Shown: positions 1-7,695, numbered from the stretch's first letter. The stretch: 17,543 nt of DNA from Acidobacteriota bacterium (GCA_003223895.1 QHXD01000122.1:6387-23929); one strand, 5' to 3'. The notes: generated by a model not told the origin, from the sequence alone. Program-made: numbers and translations.

Positions 1-498
1 TTCCACGACGTCGAGCCGGGGCTGTCCTTCAAGTCTTGCCACGCTGACGGTCGGGCGGTTGTTGTATGCAGCGACAAGGCCCGTCATCGAACCCACCATT
101 GCCGAAGCCACGAAACCATCGGTGTTGTCTTCGATGAGTGCCAGGCGCGGGTCGTTCTTCTCCACCATGCGCTGGGAGAATTCGGGCGGGATGGTGAGCA
201 CGCCATTGATCCGGCCGTTGCGCAGGTCGGTGAGCGCCTGGCCGGAATCGGTATACTCGATGGTCTCAAACGTTTTCGCATTCGCCGCAATTGCGATGCA
301 CAACTCACGCAGCTTCACGGCCGGCACCCGGTGATCCTGGTCGACGATCCCGAGCTTGAGATTCTTGACCTGCCCGCCGAACGCATATCCGAGAACAACG
401 AGCTGAATGATCGGGAAGATCAGAGACATCACGATCAGCGCGGGACTGCGCCGAAATCGTCGCAGCTCGCGTTCAAGAATGGCCAGTGCTCGATGCAT
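1..498 (-). CDS. ABC-2 type transporter permease, N-terminal part (cut by window edge)
   Basis: This is the membrane subunit of an ABC exporter; 166 residues are visible and the rest lies beyond base 1. A cytoplasmic basic N terminus (RELRRFRRSPA-like) is followed by one membrane helix at about residues 19-41. A long extracytoplasmic loop begins KNLKLGIVDQD, the usual layout of ABC2_membrane_3 permeases such as YbhS/YbhR. The ATG at 498-496 is preceded by a strong ribosome site, GAGGAGGT, which lies inside the last codons and stop of the ATPase gene; only 6 bases separate the two genes, so translation is probably coupled. It is the third gene of the fusion protein, ATPase, permease operon read from 2606. 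The substrate cannot be told from sequence; drugs, lipids or other amphiphiles are usual for the family. Confidence 0.88.
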   Translation of the reverse strand, partial: MHRALAILERELRRFRRSPALIVMSLIFPIIQLVVLGYAFGGQVKNLKLGIVDQDHRVPAVKLRELCIAIAANAKTFETIEYTDSGQALTDLRNGRINGVLTIPPEFSQRMVEKNDPRLALIEDNTDGFVASAMVGSMTGLVAAYNNRPTVSVARLEGQPRLDVVE

Positions 499-504
499 GG
501 TTGG

Positions 505-1494
505 TTACCTCCTCGGCATCATCATACGGCTGTCCATCGGCGAGGCTTCCTGGATCGCGTCGCGGAGCTGGCGGCCGGTGTAGAACACGAATACGTCGTC
601 AAGCGTCGTGCTCTGCACGGACAACGAATGTACAGGCAAACCAATCTGCGCTGCCGCGTCGAGCAGGGCCATGGTGGTGGCCGGGCCGTTGCGGGTAGCG
701 ATTCGAAAGATGTTGTCCGCGCCCGTCACGCTCTCCACCTCCGGTAGGGCCCTGAGCCTTTCTTGCCATCCTTCGGGTGTCCTGGCAAAGCTGACTTCCA
801 GAATGCTCTCACCTTCGACGGATGCCTTCAGCTTCATCGGCGAGTCCAGCGCCACGAGCTTCCCGTGATCGGCAATGGCGATGCGATCACAGAGCTTGTC
901 GGCTTCGTCCATGTAGTGGGTTGTGAGAAGCACGGTGAGGTCCCGCTGGTGTTTGAGTTGCTTGAGCATTTCCCAGACAGCCACTCGCGAGACAGGGTCC
1001 AGGCCGGTCGTTGGTTCATCGAGAAAAAAGACGCGCGGCTCGTGAACCAGACCGCGCGCGATTTCGACGCGGCGCCGCATTCCGCCGGAAAGGTTCTTCA
1101 CGGGCTTGTCCTTCCACTTCGTGAGCTCGACAGCTTCGATCAACTCCGACATCAAGCGCCGGCGTTTCTCGCGCGGAACTCCGTAGAGCTTGGCGTAAAT
1201 AAGAAGATTTTCTTCAACGCTGAGCTCGAGATCACTTGTCATCGCCTGAGGAATGACGCCGATCACGTGCCGCACGGCGTCCGCCTCGGTTACCACATCG
1301 TGGCCGCAGATCCGCGCAGAGCCTGACGTCGCCGGAATCAACGTCGTGAGCATTCGAATCAGCGTGGACTTGCCTGCGCCATTGGGCCCAAGCAAACCGA
1401 AGATCTCACTGTGCTCGACCGAAAACGAAACGTTGTCGACCGCGGTGAAATCTCCAAACTTCTTAGTGATGTTCTGAACTTCGATGTCACTCAT
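505..1494 (-). CDS. ABC transporter ATP-binding protein, DrrA/YbhF-like
   Basis: This is the cytoplasmic ATPase that drives the ABC-2 exporter. All nucleotide-binding motifs are intact: Walker A GPNGAGKST at residues 36-44, Q-loop Gln83, signature LSGGM at 135-139, Walker B FFLDEP with Asp159/Glu160, and H-loop His193 in TTHYMDEAD. The C-terminal 100 residues, after about 225, match the DUF4162-like tail found in daunorubicin-resistance type ATPases. There is a single ATPase domain, so the transporter should work as a dimer. It starts at ATG 1494 behind a weak GGGTCGGGA ribosome site. A 77-base gap carrying an inverted repeat pair separates it from the upstream fusion protein gene, unusual inside an operon. 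The permease gene follows after 6 bases. Confidence 0.93.
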   Translation of the reverse strand: MSDIEVQNITKKFGDFTAVDNVSFSVEHSEIFGLLGPNGAGKSTLIRMLTTLIPATSGSARICGHDVVTEADAVRHVIGVIPQAMTSDLELSVEENLLIYAKLYGVPREKRRRLMSELIEAVELTKWKDKPVKNLSGGMRRRVEIARGLVHEPRVFFLDEPTTGLDPVSRVAVWEMLKQLKHQRDLTVLLTTHYMDEADKLCDRIAIADHGKLVALDSPMKLKASVEGESILEVSFARTPEGWQERLRALPEVESVTGADNIFRIATRNGPATTMALLDAAAQIGLPVHSLSVQSTTLDDVFVFYTGRQLRDAIQEASPMDSRMMMPRR

Positions 1495-1510
1495 GTCCCG
1501 ACCCCATGAT

Positions 1511-1575
1511 GTAGTCGCGGGCTGAAGCCCGCGTTCCGTCAGCCGGCCCGAACGCGGGCTGAAGCCCGCGACTAC
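1511..1575. repeat. Inverted pair of REP-like palindromes (copy 1)
   Basis: Two 25-base units in opposite orientation, 1511-1535 and 1551-1575, are separated by 15 bases. Each unit holds the palindrome CGCGGGCTGAAGCCCGCG, itself an 8-bp stem with a GA loop, and ends in GTAGT/ACTAC. The pair lies between the fusion protein and ATPase genes of one operon, where it could form a large RNA hairpin. The outer ACTAC supplies the TAG stop of the fusion protein gene. Similar pairs occur at 11081-11152 and 15367-15437. Confidence 0.9.
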
Positions 1576-2606
1576 AGTGGCAAGTCCACGTATATCGTCA
1601 TTCCGACGGCGAGGTGGCGGTCCTTGTTGTCCACACGCAGACGGATTTCGAACGTCTTGATGTCGCGTTTGATCCTGCTGACGTCGCGCTGAGTCGCAAA
1701 ACCGGCATCCGCAGCGCGATAAAAAACCGTGCCCGTGCGCTCTTCTCCCGACGGCAGGCGCACTTTGAACTGTTCGCCCAGGCGAATGCGATCAATGTAT
1801 GTTTCTTCGACATCGGCGCGGACCCACAGATCGTCGGGGTTGATCAACGTGACAATCGCCTGGCCGGGAACGATGACCTCTCCTTCCCTGGCCGCCCGAA
1901 CATCAACGATGCCGTCCATCGGTGCGTGGACTTCGGAATAAGAAAGGCGCACGTCCACTTGCGCGCGTTGCGCCGCAGCCGCCTGCCGCTGCTGCTCGGT
2001 CGATCGAACACGGCTTTGGCTGGCCGAGATCTGCTCGGAATTGGCCCTGGCGAGCGCCACCGCGGCGCGCGCGGATTCCACCTGCTGGGCCATCGTATCG
2101 ACTCGAGCTTTCGCCGCATCGTACGCGGTTCGCGCCTGATCCAGTTGCTGTGCCGGCGCCACTCCCTGCTCGGCAAGCCTCTGCGTCCGGTCCAGGGTGA
2201 TCCTGGCGTTCTCCAGCGCGGCGGCAGCTTCGGCCTGCTGAGCAATCGCGGCCTGGACATTTGCTTCCGCCTGCTGTATCCGATCCTCGGTCTGGCGCTG
2301 ATCGTAACGCAGCTGGGCTTCGTTCTGTCCAACCTGTGAAGCGATGCTCGCGACATTGTGCTCGTGATATGCGCGCTCCGCCTGCAGCTCATCCGCCGTC
2401 ATGACGGCGACGAGCTGATCGCGCTTAACTTCGTCGCCCTCCTTTACCAGAACCTGACCGATACGTCCGCCAACCTGGGGAGCAACAATCACATCCTCCG
2501 TCGTGACAATCCCGGTCAGAACCAGCGCTGTCGGTTTCGACCGGGTCGCGTAGTACGCCGCCCCAACGGCGGCGATCAGCAGCAACAGGATCAGAACACG
2601 TCTCAT
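1572..2606 (-). CDS. HlyD-family membrane fusion protein of ABC exporter
   Basis: This 344-residue periplasmic adaptor should link the ABC-2 permease to an outer membrane channel. One N-terminal membrane anchor (residues 4-20) leads into a first lipoyl half (about 31-70, APQVGGRIGQVLVKEGDEV). A long Ala/Gln-rich coiled-coil hairpin follows (about 75-205), then the second lipoyl half (about 218-250, SEVHAPMDGIVDVRAAREGE) and a beta-barrel (LWVRADVEETYIDRI). This order and the gene order fusion protein, ATPase, permease match the YbhGFSR type. The start at ATG 2606 has GAGGGG four bases upstream; a second ATG at 2610 is out of frame. The TAG stop lies in the outer edge of a repeat unit. Expression is probably controlled by the palindrome 14 bases upstream. 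Confidence 0.93.
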   Translation of the reverse strand: MRRVLILLLLIAAVGAAYYATRSKPTALVLTGIVTTEDVIVAPQVGGRIGQVLVKEGDEVKRDQLVAVMTADELQAERAYHEHNVASIASQVGQNEAQLRYDQRQTEDRIQQAEANVQAAIAQQAEAAAALENARITLDRTQRLAEQGVAPAQQLDQARTAYDAAKARVDTMAQQVESARAAVALARANSEQISASQSRVRSTEQQRQAAAAQRAQVDVRLSYSEVHAPMDGIVDVRAAREGEVIVPGQAIVTLINPDDLWVRADVEETYIDRIRLGEQFKVRLPSGEERTGTVFYRAADAGFATQRDVSRIKRDIKTFEIRLRVDNKDRHLAVGMTIYVDLPL

Positions 2607-2620
2607 GCATCCCCTCGCAG

Positions 2621-2638
2621 TAAGTAAGTACTTACTTA
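2621..2638. promoter_or_regulatory. Probable TetR-type operator, perfect 18-bp palindrome
   Basis: TAAGTAAGTACTTACTTA is a perfect palindrome with no spacer, 14 bases before the start codon of the exporter operon. Its position over the likely -10 box and its symmetric AAGTAAGT half-sites fit a TetR-family repressor site. HlyD/ABC-2 export operons are often TetR-controlled, for example by CecR in E. coli. No regulator gene is present in the window. Palindromy is seen directly; the regulator type is inferred. Confidence 0.65.
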
Positions 2639-2661
2639 AATGAAAATCCCATTGCTTTCAA
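2633..2661 (-). promoter_or_regulatory. Candidate promoter of the ABC exporter operon
   Basis: On the minus strand a TTGAAA -35 box (2661-2656) is followed after 17 bases by TAAGTA (2638-2633), a weak -10 that lies inside the palindromic operator. Transcription would then begin within or just after the operator, so a bound repressor would block it. The -10 match is poor, hence low confidence. Confidence 0.35.
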
Positions 2662-2688
2662 GGCAAAACGCGAGTAGCAAGGTGGATC

Positions 2689-4473
2689 GTGACTTATCTG
2701 GAGAACCCACGGACCCGGCTGGCGGTCTTCTTTGGCTTCCTGCTTCTTGTTGATTGGTATCTATATTTCTGGAATATCGGTCATTTTTTTCAGGCAGACA
2801 CGATGTTCCTGCTGTACCACCGGCCGACCTCCGTAACCGAATTCCTGCGCGAGTTCATCAAAACTCATCCCTCGGGATGGTACCGGCCGCTGGCGAACGA
2901 AATCATCGAGCCTATCTTCTATCCTTTATTGGGTCTTAACCCCGCCGTATACCGGATTCCGGTATACGCAGTCTTCATTGCGGATACGATCGCCGTTTAT
3001 GCCCTCGCCCTGGCGATTACCCGACGGCAACTGGCAGCGGCTATTGCGACGCTCTTCTTCAACATTCACACGACGAATGCCTTCACCACTTACGATGCCG
3101 GTTACCTGCCGGAACTGCTGTATACCTTTTTCTTTATCGCTTCGGCGCTGGCGTATTGGCGATATCTCGAGCATCGGACCCGGTGGGCACTGGGAATATC
3201 CCTGGCATGTTTCGCCTGCGCCCTGCTTTCGAAAGAGGCGGCGGCAACGTTGCCGTTTGTCCTCGTCGCTCTTCACATATTCAAGGGCTTCACGTCCCGC
3301 AAGCAGCTTTTAGCCGCCGGCGGACACTTTGTCGTTTTGGGGTGTTATCTAGCGTTCGCTGTCGGCTACCTGCACGTGCAGGGTGTGGCGTTCGACACAC
3401 TGCTGAACCCACCCTCGGCTAAACCAACAGGCGGCTATCAACTCATTCTGGGTAAGACGATTCTCGAAAATGCAGACTATGGCACGAGTTGGATGTTCAA
3501 CATCCCGCGCGGCTGGATGACCGACGACCGGCATCTCGAAACCGGAATGGTGTCGTTTCTGAAGTTCTTTCGTGCTCTGGTCGTAGTTATTGCGGCCTTT
3601 CTGCTGCTGAAACGCGAGCGCAAGGTCGTACTCCTGGGAACCGCGTGGTTCCTGATCACGCTGGGGCCGACATTGCCCCTCCTGAATCATTTTCTGCCTT
3701 ACTACCTTTTTCTGCCGGTTGCGGGAGTTTCGCTTGTGATCGGTACTGTTTTCGTATGGCTCTACGACAATATCCGCAGATTCCAACCGGCCGCGGCCGC
3801 CGCAACGATCGTGGTCCTTCTCGGCGGCCTGCTGTATGTGTGCGGCGCCAGCATCCATGCCGACATTCGAGACCACATGTGGCTCGGAGGTTCCGCCCGG
3901 CTCGCCCGGAGTTCACTGGACGATCTCAAGCGGCTATATCCGGCGCTTCCCTCAAACGGCACCATCTACATTAACGACGACGAGGAACCGCTGGCGTGGC
4001 ATCACTCATCCGGCGGACTCATCAAGATGGCTTACAACACGAAAGATGTCGCGGTGTTTTATTCCAGCGCCGGCGATGCAATTCCGGAAGGCGTGCCTGC
4101 GGACAAGCTCATTCTGCTGCGGTTTCAAAACAAGCGTCTCCTCGATGCTACCGATGTGTTTATTACAGATGCCCGAGGCTTTGTTCCCTACAACAACTCC
4201 GGGGCATATACGCTTCGAATCTCCCGCAGCGAAGTGGGGGTTGGCGATTCGTTCGCACTGGAAATCAGTGGCTTTCGGGATGCGCCGGTCGAGCTCACCT
4301 ACACCTTCAACGAAGGGCGAGTCCAGCTTTTTCAGACCATCCTGGACCATCAGGGCCGGGCGAAATTCGACGTCTCGGAGGCCACGCCAAAAGGTTCCTA
4401 CCACTTTCTGGGATTCAAAGTCATGGGTGAGCCGGACTGGTTTCGTGCCGACGCTGCAATCACGGTCCGATAA
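2689..4473 (+). CDS. Integral membrane GT-C-like glycosyltransferase-type protein
   Basis: This 594-residue protein has about ten membrane helices over residues 10-385, then a soluble extracytoplasmic C-terminal domain of about 200 residues (about 395-594) rich in beta strands. The first extracytoplasmic loop holds Asp37 (FFQAD) and the motif WYRPL at 64-68; SKE follows at 181-183. These are the landmarks of GT-C lipid-linked sugar transferases of the PMT/TMTC-like bacterial group, so a role in periplasmic glycosylation is likely but the acceptor is unknown. The start is GTG at 2689, supported by AAGGTGGA just upstream; no in-frame ATG lies close by. It is divergent from the exporter operon and ends exactly where a 146-bp inverted repeat begins. 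The C-terminal domain is not recognised; it could bind substrate or sugar. Confidence 0.75.
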   Translation: MTYLENPRTRLAVFFGFLLLVDWYLYFWNIGHFFQADTMFLLYHRPTSVTEFLREFIKTHPSGWYRPLANEIIEPIFYPLLGLNPAVYRIPVYAVFIADTIAVYALALAITRRQLAAAIATLFFNIHTTNAFTTYDAGYLPELLYTFFFIASALAYWRYLEHRTRWALGISLACFACALLSKEAAATLPFVLVALHIFKGFTSRKQLLAAGGHFVVLGCYLAFAVGYLHVQGVAFDTLLNPPSAKPTGGYQLILGKTILENADYGTSWMFNIPRGWMTDDRHLETGMVSFLKFFRALVVVIAAFLLLKRERKVVLLGTAWFLITLGPTLPLLNHFLPYYLFLPVAGVSLVIGTVFVWLYDNIRRFQPAAAAATIVVLLGGLLYVCGASIHADIRDHMWLGGSARLARSSLDDLKRLYPALPSNGTIYINDDEEPLAWHHSSGGLIKMAYNTKDVAVFYSSAGDAIPEGVPADKLILLRFQNKRLLDATDVFITDARGFVPYNNSGAYTLRISRSEVGVGDSFALEISGFRDAPVELTYTFNEGRVQLFQTILDHQGRAKFDVSEATPKGSYHFLGFKVMGEPDWFRADAAITVR

Positions 4474-4619
4474 CTGTAGCGGCAGTAAAGAATTAAACAC
4501 AAAGACACAAAGGGCACAAAGACACAAAGAAAGCCGGCGTCAAAGAACCGTTAAAGCCGGCTTTCTTTGTGTCTTTGTGCCCTTTGTGTCTTTGTGTTTA
4601 ATTCTTACCGCCGCTACAG
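4474..4619. repeat. 146-bp near-perfect inverted repeat between convergent genes
   Basis: The left arm starts CTGTAGCGGCAGTAAAG and the right arm is its near-exact complement, with one mismatch and one 1-base indel over some 65 bases per arm. The inner 51 bases of each arm are perfect, with short repeats of ACACAAAG and a GCCGGC core around a 17-base loop at 4539-4555. It begins one base after the TAA of the membrane protein and contains the TAG of the symporter on the other strand. It could act as a two-way terminator and has the look of an interspersed repeat. Confidence 0.92.
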
Positions 4620-5936
4620 GGAAACATGTTCGGTCTTGGCGGCGTCATCTGCCAGGACCGGACACAGGGTGTGGCCTTCGGACCGCGCGACGTAGGTTGC
4701 GGCGGTGATGTCGCCGGTGACGTTGAGAGTGGTGCGGCACATATCGAGGATACGGTCCACACCCAGTATGAGCGCAATTAAAGACGGATTCACACCGATC
4801 GTCGTGAGCACAACGATGATGAAAGGAATCGAACCGGACGGAACGCCTGCCGTGCCGATGCCGCCAAGTATGGCGAGATACGCGACCAGGAATTGTTTCC
4901 CAAGCGTGAGATTCACGCCCGCCAGCTGCGCCAGAAATAAAACCGTCACTCCTTCGTACAGCGCCGTGCCGTTCTGATTCGCTGTCGCGCCCACAGTCAA
5001 TACGAACGTGTTGATGTCGCGGGGCACGCCAAGATTTTCTTCGGATACGCGAAGCGCGGTTGGCAGCGTCGCGTTCGACGATGACGTTGAGAAAGCCGTC
5101 AACATCACGGTCCGGATGCGGCGGAAGAAGTCCCTGGGCGAAATGCGGGAAAGCACGGCTACCGAGATGGAATACACACCAAACATGTGCAGCGCGAGTC
5201 CGCCAAGGACCGTGAACACGAACCATGCCAGCGCCACGAGCAGATCGAAACCGAACCGCGCGGTCGTGGTGAACAGCAGGCACGCAACGGCAAAGGGCGC
5301 AACCCACATGACCATGTCGATGATCTTTGCCGAGACCTGGAAGATAGAATCGAATATTCCCACCAGCGGTTCCGTTACCGATGCCGGCAGCAGGGTGATG
5401 GCGATCGCCAGAACGACGGCAAAGAACATCAGATGGAGCATGTTCGGTGTCTCGCCCGCGACGGCCGCAACAGGATTCGCAGGAACCAGCGTTCGCACAA
5501 CCTGCATCAGGGCCGAGCCTCCCGCCTGCGTCTGGGACGCGGCCTCGACTCGCCGGCTCGCATCCGCTCCGTAACGCTCGACCAGGGCCTGCGCTGTGGC
5601 CGGATCGACCCGTTTCCCGGGGCGAATGAGATTTGCCATGCCGATGCCGATCATCACCGAGATGGCTGAAATCACGACCGTGTAGACCAGGCATTTGAAG
5701 CCGATCCGTCCCAGTTTTCGAATGTCTCCGACGCCGGCAATGCCGACCACCAGAGAAGAGAAAACCAGCGGAACCACGGTCATCAGCAGGAGTCGAAGAA
5801 ACAGTTCGCCGATGGGCTCCGTAAACTGAACGACAACCCACTCGACGCGCGGATTACCACCGCCGAAGAATGCATTAACGGTTACCCCCGCCGCCGCCCC
5901 TATGACTAGGCCCAACAGAATGCGCGTGTGCAACAT
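4614..5936 (-). CDS. Dicarboxylate/amino acid:cation symporter (DAACS, SDF family)
   Basis: This 440-residue inner-membrane carrier imports acidic amino acids or C4-dicarboxylates with Na+ or H+. The family landmarks are in order: serine-rich hairpin STSSSNATLP at 283-292, unwound-helix motif NQNGT at 320-324, hairpin 2 GTAGVPSGS at 361-369, and the binding helix with Asp398, Arg401, Thr402, Asn405 and Asp409. Arg401 aligns with the GltPh arginine that holds the side-chain carboxylate, which favours an acidic substrate. The usual NMDGT is NQNGT here, so a cation-site Asp is Asn. A loop of about 60 residues (105-165) between early helices is longer than in GltP. The TAG stop lies in the 146-bp inverted repeat. 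Its start is ATG 5936; the ribosome site is weak (AGATCTCCCTCTC on the plus strand). Confidence 0.93.
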   Translation of the reverse strand: MLHTRILLGLVIGAAAGVTVNAFFGGGNPRVEWVVVQFTEPIGELFLRLLLMTVVPLVFSSLVVGIAGVGDIRKLGRIGFKCLVYTVVISAISVMIGIGMANLIRPGKRVDPATAQALVERYGADASRRVEAASQTQAGGSALMQVVRTLVPANPVAAVAGETPNMLHLMFFAVVLAIAITLLPASVTEPLVGIFDSIFQVSAKIIDMVMWVAPFAVACLLFTTTARFGFDLLVALAWFVFTVLGGLALHMFGVYSISVAVLSRISPRDFFRRIRTVMLTAFSTSSSNATLPTALRVSEENLGVPRDINTFVLTVGATANQNGTALYEGVTVLFLAQLAGVNLTLGKQFLVAYLAILGGIGTAGVPSGSIPFIIVVLTTIGVNPSLIALILGVDRILDMCRTTLNVTGDITAATYVARSEGHTLCPVLADDAAKTEHVSL

Positions 5937-6017
5937 GAGAGGGAGATCTTAACTTTTTGAGCGGGGATTAGACGAGAGTAATCAGGCGAGTCAAGTTTCG
6001 AAAGACTCCGGGAAATC

Positions 6018-6052
6018 CAATATTCCCCTCCTCTGCGAGGAGGGGAATATTG
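6018..6052. terminator. Perfect 16-bp hairpin, likely terminator or processing signal
   Basis: CAATATTCCCCTCCTC and its exact complement are separated by the 3-base loop TGC. It lies between the small gene ending at 6087 and the symporter start at 5936, both on the minus strand, so it may end transcription of the small gene. No T-run follows on either strand, so a classic intrinsic terminator is not certain. Confidence 0.5.
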
Positions 6053-6086
6053 CACGAATATCTAAGCGAACTTCTGACTTGGGACA

Positions 6087-6299
6087 CTAGGAAGGTTCCT
6101 TGGACTGCAGTTCGAAGCCGAAAAAAGTGGCCACCGCATCGTCGGGGAAGCGCACTTTATAGCGGTACACCAGGTCGCGCTGAGCATCGACGACTTCAAC
6201 GATCACGCCTTGTTTGCCGCGGTAAGTCTGGTCCGGTCCCGTGGCGAGAACGTTGTCTCCAACTTTGAAACGAGGTGCTCTTGCACTTGACTCAGACAT
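6087..6299 (-). CDS. Small KOW/SH3-like barrel protein
   Basis: This 70-residue soluble protein has no signal or membrane segment. After a ten-residue disordered start comes a compact beta-rich core: FKVGDNVLA at 11-19, a Tyr-Arg-Gly-Lys turn at 26-29, GVIVEVV at 31-37, YRYKVRFPDD at 45-54, and a Phe-rich end at 59-64. The pattern of F-x-VG, G-V-I-V, then Y-x-V-x-FPD is that of small KOW/SH3-like barrels that bind nucleic acid or act as modulators. The N terminus of the 184-residue protein at 13702 has the same pattern. The start at ATG 6299 has only a weak ribosome site. It is upstream of the symporter on the same strand, with a strong hairpin between them. Its function is unknown. Confidence 0.72.
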   Translation of the reverse strand: MSESSARAPRFKVGDNVLATGPDQTYRGKQGVIVEVVDAQRDLVYRYKVRFPDDAVATFFGFELQSKEPS

Positions 6300-6394
6300 A
6301 ATCTTAGGCTTTTAGTACGCTAACAAACATTCAATGAGCTCGACCAGAGGAATTTTCTTCATTTTTTTGCGATGTGCAGATCACGCAGACACTC

Positions 6395-6422
6395 TTGGCA
6401 TGGCAGGCCAAGGCGTGACAAT
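6395..6422 (+). promoter_or_regulatory. Candidate promoter of the MetE-like gene
   Basis: TTGGCA (6395-6400) and GACAAT (6417-6422), 16 bases apart, match 5/6 and 4/6 of the sigma-70 boxes. The inverted repeat CTTGGC...GCCAAG (6394-6399 and 6407-6412) overlaps the -35 box and could be a small operator. The start codon lies about 30 bases downstream. Confidence 0.4.
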
Positions 6423-6451
6423 ATGTGCGCCTTCGAATCAAGGAGAACATG

Positions 6452-7552
6452 ATGCCTATATATCGTGCGGACAACGTCGGAAGCTTTTTACGACCACAGG
6501 AATGGAAGGATGGGCGGGCGAATCCGAACACGCGTCCCGAACAGCTTAAGGAAATCGAGGACAAACACATTCTGCGAGTCCTGCAGCGTCAAAAGGATCT
6601 CGGCTTCAAGATTTTCACCGACGGCGAACTCCGCCGCGGCGGATTTATGAGCGACTTCATTGATGCGGTAGAAGGCTTCGATATGGGGGACGCCGTTGCG
6701 CGCACATGGAAGGGGAGCACCGGTGCGACGGGGTCGAACCCTGTGGCGGGTATCGTCACGTCCAAGGTGAAGCAGAAGAAACGTCTGACGAAGCACGAGG
6801 TCGACTTCCTCAAACAGCACAGTCCGGGCGACATCAAGATGACGCTGCCGACCGCGAATCAATTCCCTGCCATCGCGTATAAGAAAGGTATCAGCGACAA
6901 GGTCTATGCGACTTACTCGGAATTCCTCTGGGACATCGCGCCGATCTTCAAGGCCGAAATCCAGGCGCTGTCCAACGAAGGCGTGAAGTACATTCAAATC
7001 GATGCACCCCGGTACAGTTATTACATCGATCCCAAGTGGCGCCAGTACGTCAAAGATGAAATGGGTGTCGATCCCGACAAAGCTCTGGACGAAGCCATCA
7101 AGGTGGACAACTTCTGTCTCGAAAGCGCGAAGCGGGACGGCATCGTGCTTGCCATCCACCTTTGCCGCGGCAACAACCGCAGCCAGTGGTATGCGGAAGG
7201 CGGCTACGATCCGATCGCCGAAAAGCTTTTCACGCAGCTCAACGTCGATACGTTCCTGCTGGAATACGAATCCGATCGATCCGGAACATTCGAGCCGTTG
7301 CGGTTCGTGCCGAAAGGTAAGGTCGTCGTCCTCGGTCTCGTCAGCAGCAAGGAAGCCGCGGTCGAACCCCAGGACAAGCTCATTCAACGCATCCAGGAAG
7401 CGAGCCGCCACGTGCCGCTCGAGAATCTTTCGCTGAGCCCGCAGTGCGGGTTTGCTTCGACCATGGAGGGCAATCTTCTGAGCGAAGACGAACAGTGGCG
7501 GAAGCTGCAGCTTGTCGTCGACACGGCCCGGAAGGTTTGGAAGGATGCGTAG
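6452..7552 (+). CDS. MetE-like (cobalamin-independent methionine synthase C-domain) zinc methyl/alkyl transferase
   Basis: This 366-residue cytoplasmic protein has the single barrel of the MetE C-terminal domain family. It opens RADNVGSFLRP, with FTDGELRRGGF at 55-65. All zinc ligands expected from MetE are visible: His236 and Cys238 (AIHLCRGNN), Glu271 (LLEYESDRSG) and Cys332 (SPQCGFAS). Such short single-domain proteins transfer methyl or alkyl groups to a thiol; relatives include archaeal MetE and epoxyalkane:coenzyme M transferase. The true substrate cannot be read from sequence. The GTG at 6425 is open in frame, but AAGGAG at 6440-6445 is placed six bases before ATG 6452 (ATG 6449 is three bases away), so 6452 is preferred. 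Its TAG is one base from a 136-bp inverted repeat. Confidence 0.88.
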   Translation: MPIYRADNVGSFLRPQEWKDGRANPNTRPEQLKEIEDKHILRVLQRQKDLGFKIFTDGELRRGGFMSDFIDAVEGFDMGDAVARTWKGSTGATGSNPVAGIVTSKVKQKKRLTKHEVDFLKQHSPGDIKMTLPTANQFPAIAYKKGISDKVYATYSEFLWDIAPIFKAEIQALSNEGVKYIQIDAPRYSYYIDPKWRQYVKDEMGVDPDKALDEAIKVDNFCLESAKRDGIVLAIHLCRGNNRSQWYAEGGYDPIAEKLFTQLNVDTFLLEYESDRSGTFEPLRFVPKGKVVVLGLVSSKEAAVEPQDKLIQRIQEASRHVPLENLSLSPQCGFASTMEGNLLSEDEQWRKLQLVVDTARKVWKDA

Positions 7553-7553
7553 G

Positions 7554-7689
7554 CGCAAACGCGGGCTCAAGCAGACGTAATTCGGGGACAGACGTATAAA
7601 TCACCTAATTACGCATCAAGACCTTTGGATGTAATTAGGTGATTTATACGTCTGTCCCCGAATTACGTCTGCTTGGGCCCGCGTTTGCG
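7554..7689. repeat. 136-bp inverted repeat, composite of two repeat families
   Basis: Two 59-base arms (7554-7612 and 7631-7689) differ by one base and enclose an 18-base loop. The outer 14 bases, CGCAAACGCGGGCT, resemble the flank of the CGCGGGCT palindromes elsewhere in the window. The inner part (GTAATTCGGGGACAGACGTA and its complement) is of the type often associated with REP-like, RAYT-linked repeats. It lies between the MetE-like gene and the Tat-ThDP gene and could form a very stable hairpin. Confidence 0.92.
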
Positions 7690-7695
7690 GCACAG

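Noticed and set aside
4645..5841. Second long minus-strand frame inside the symporter gene
   Set aside because: It is Arg/His-rich, typical of a GC-rich shadow frame, with no membrane segments, while the other frame has all the DAACS motifs.
6488..7570. Long open frame antisense to the MetE-like gene
   Set aside because: It has no recognisable family and mirrors the codon pattern of the true gene with all zinc ligands on the plus strand.
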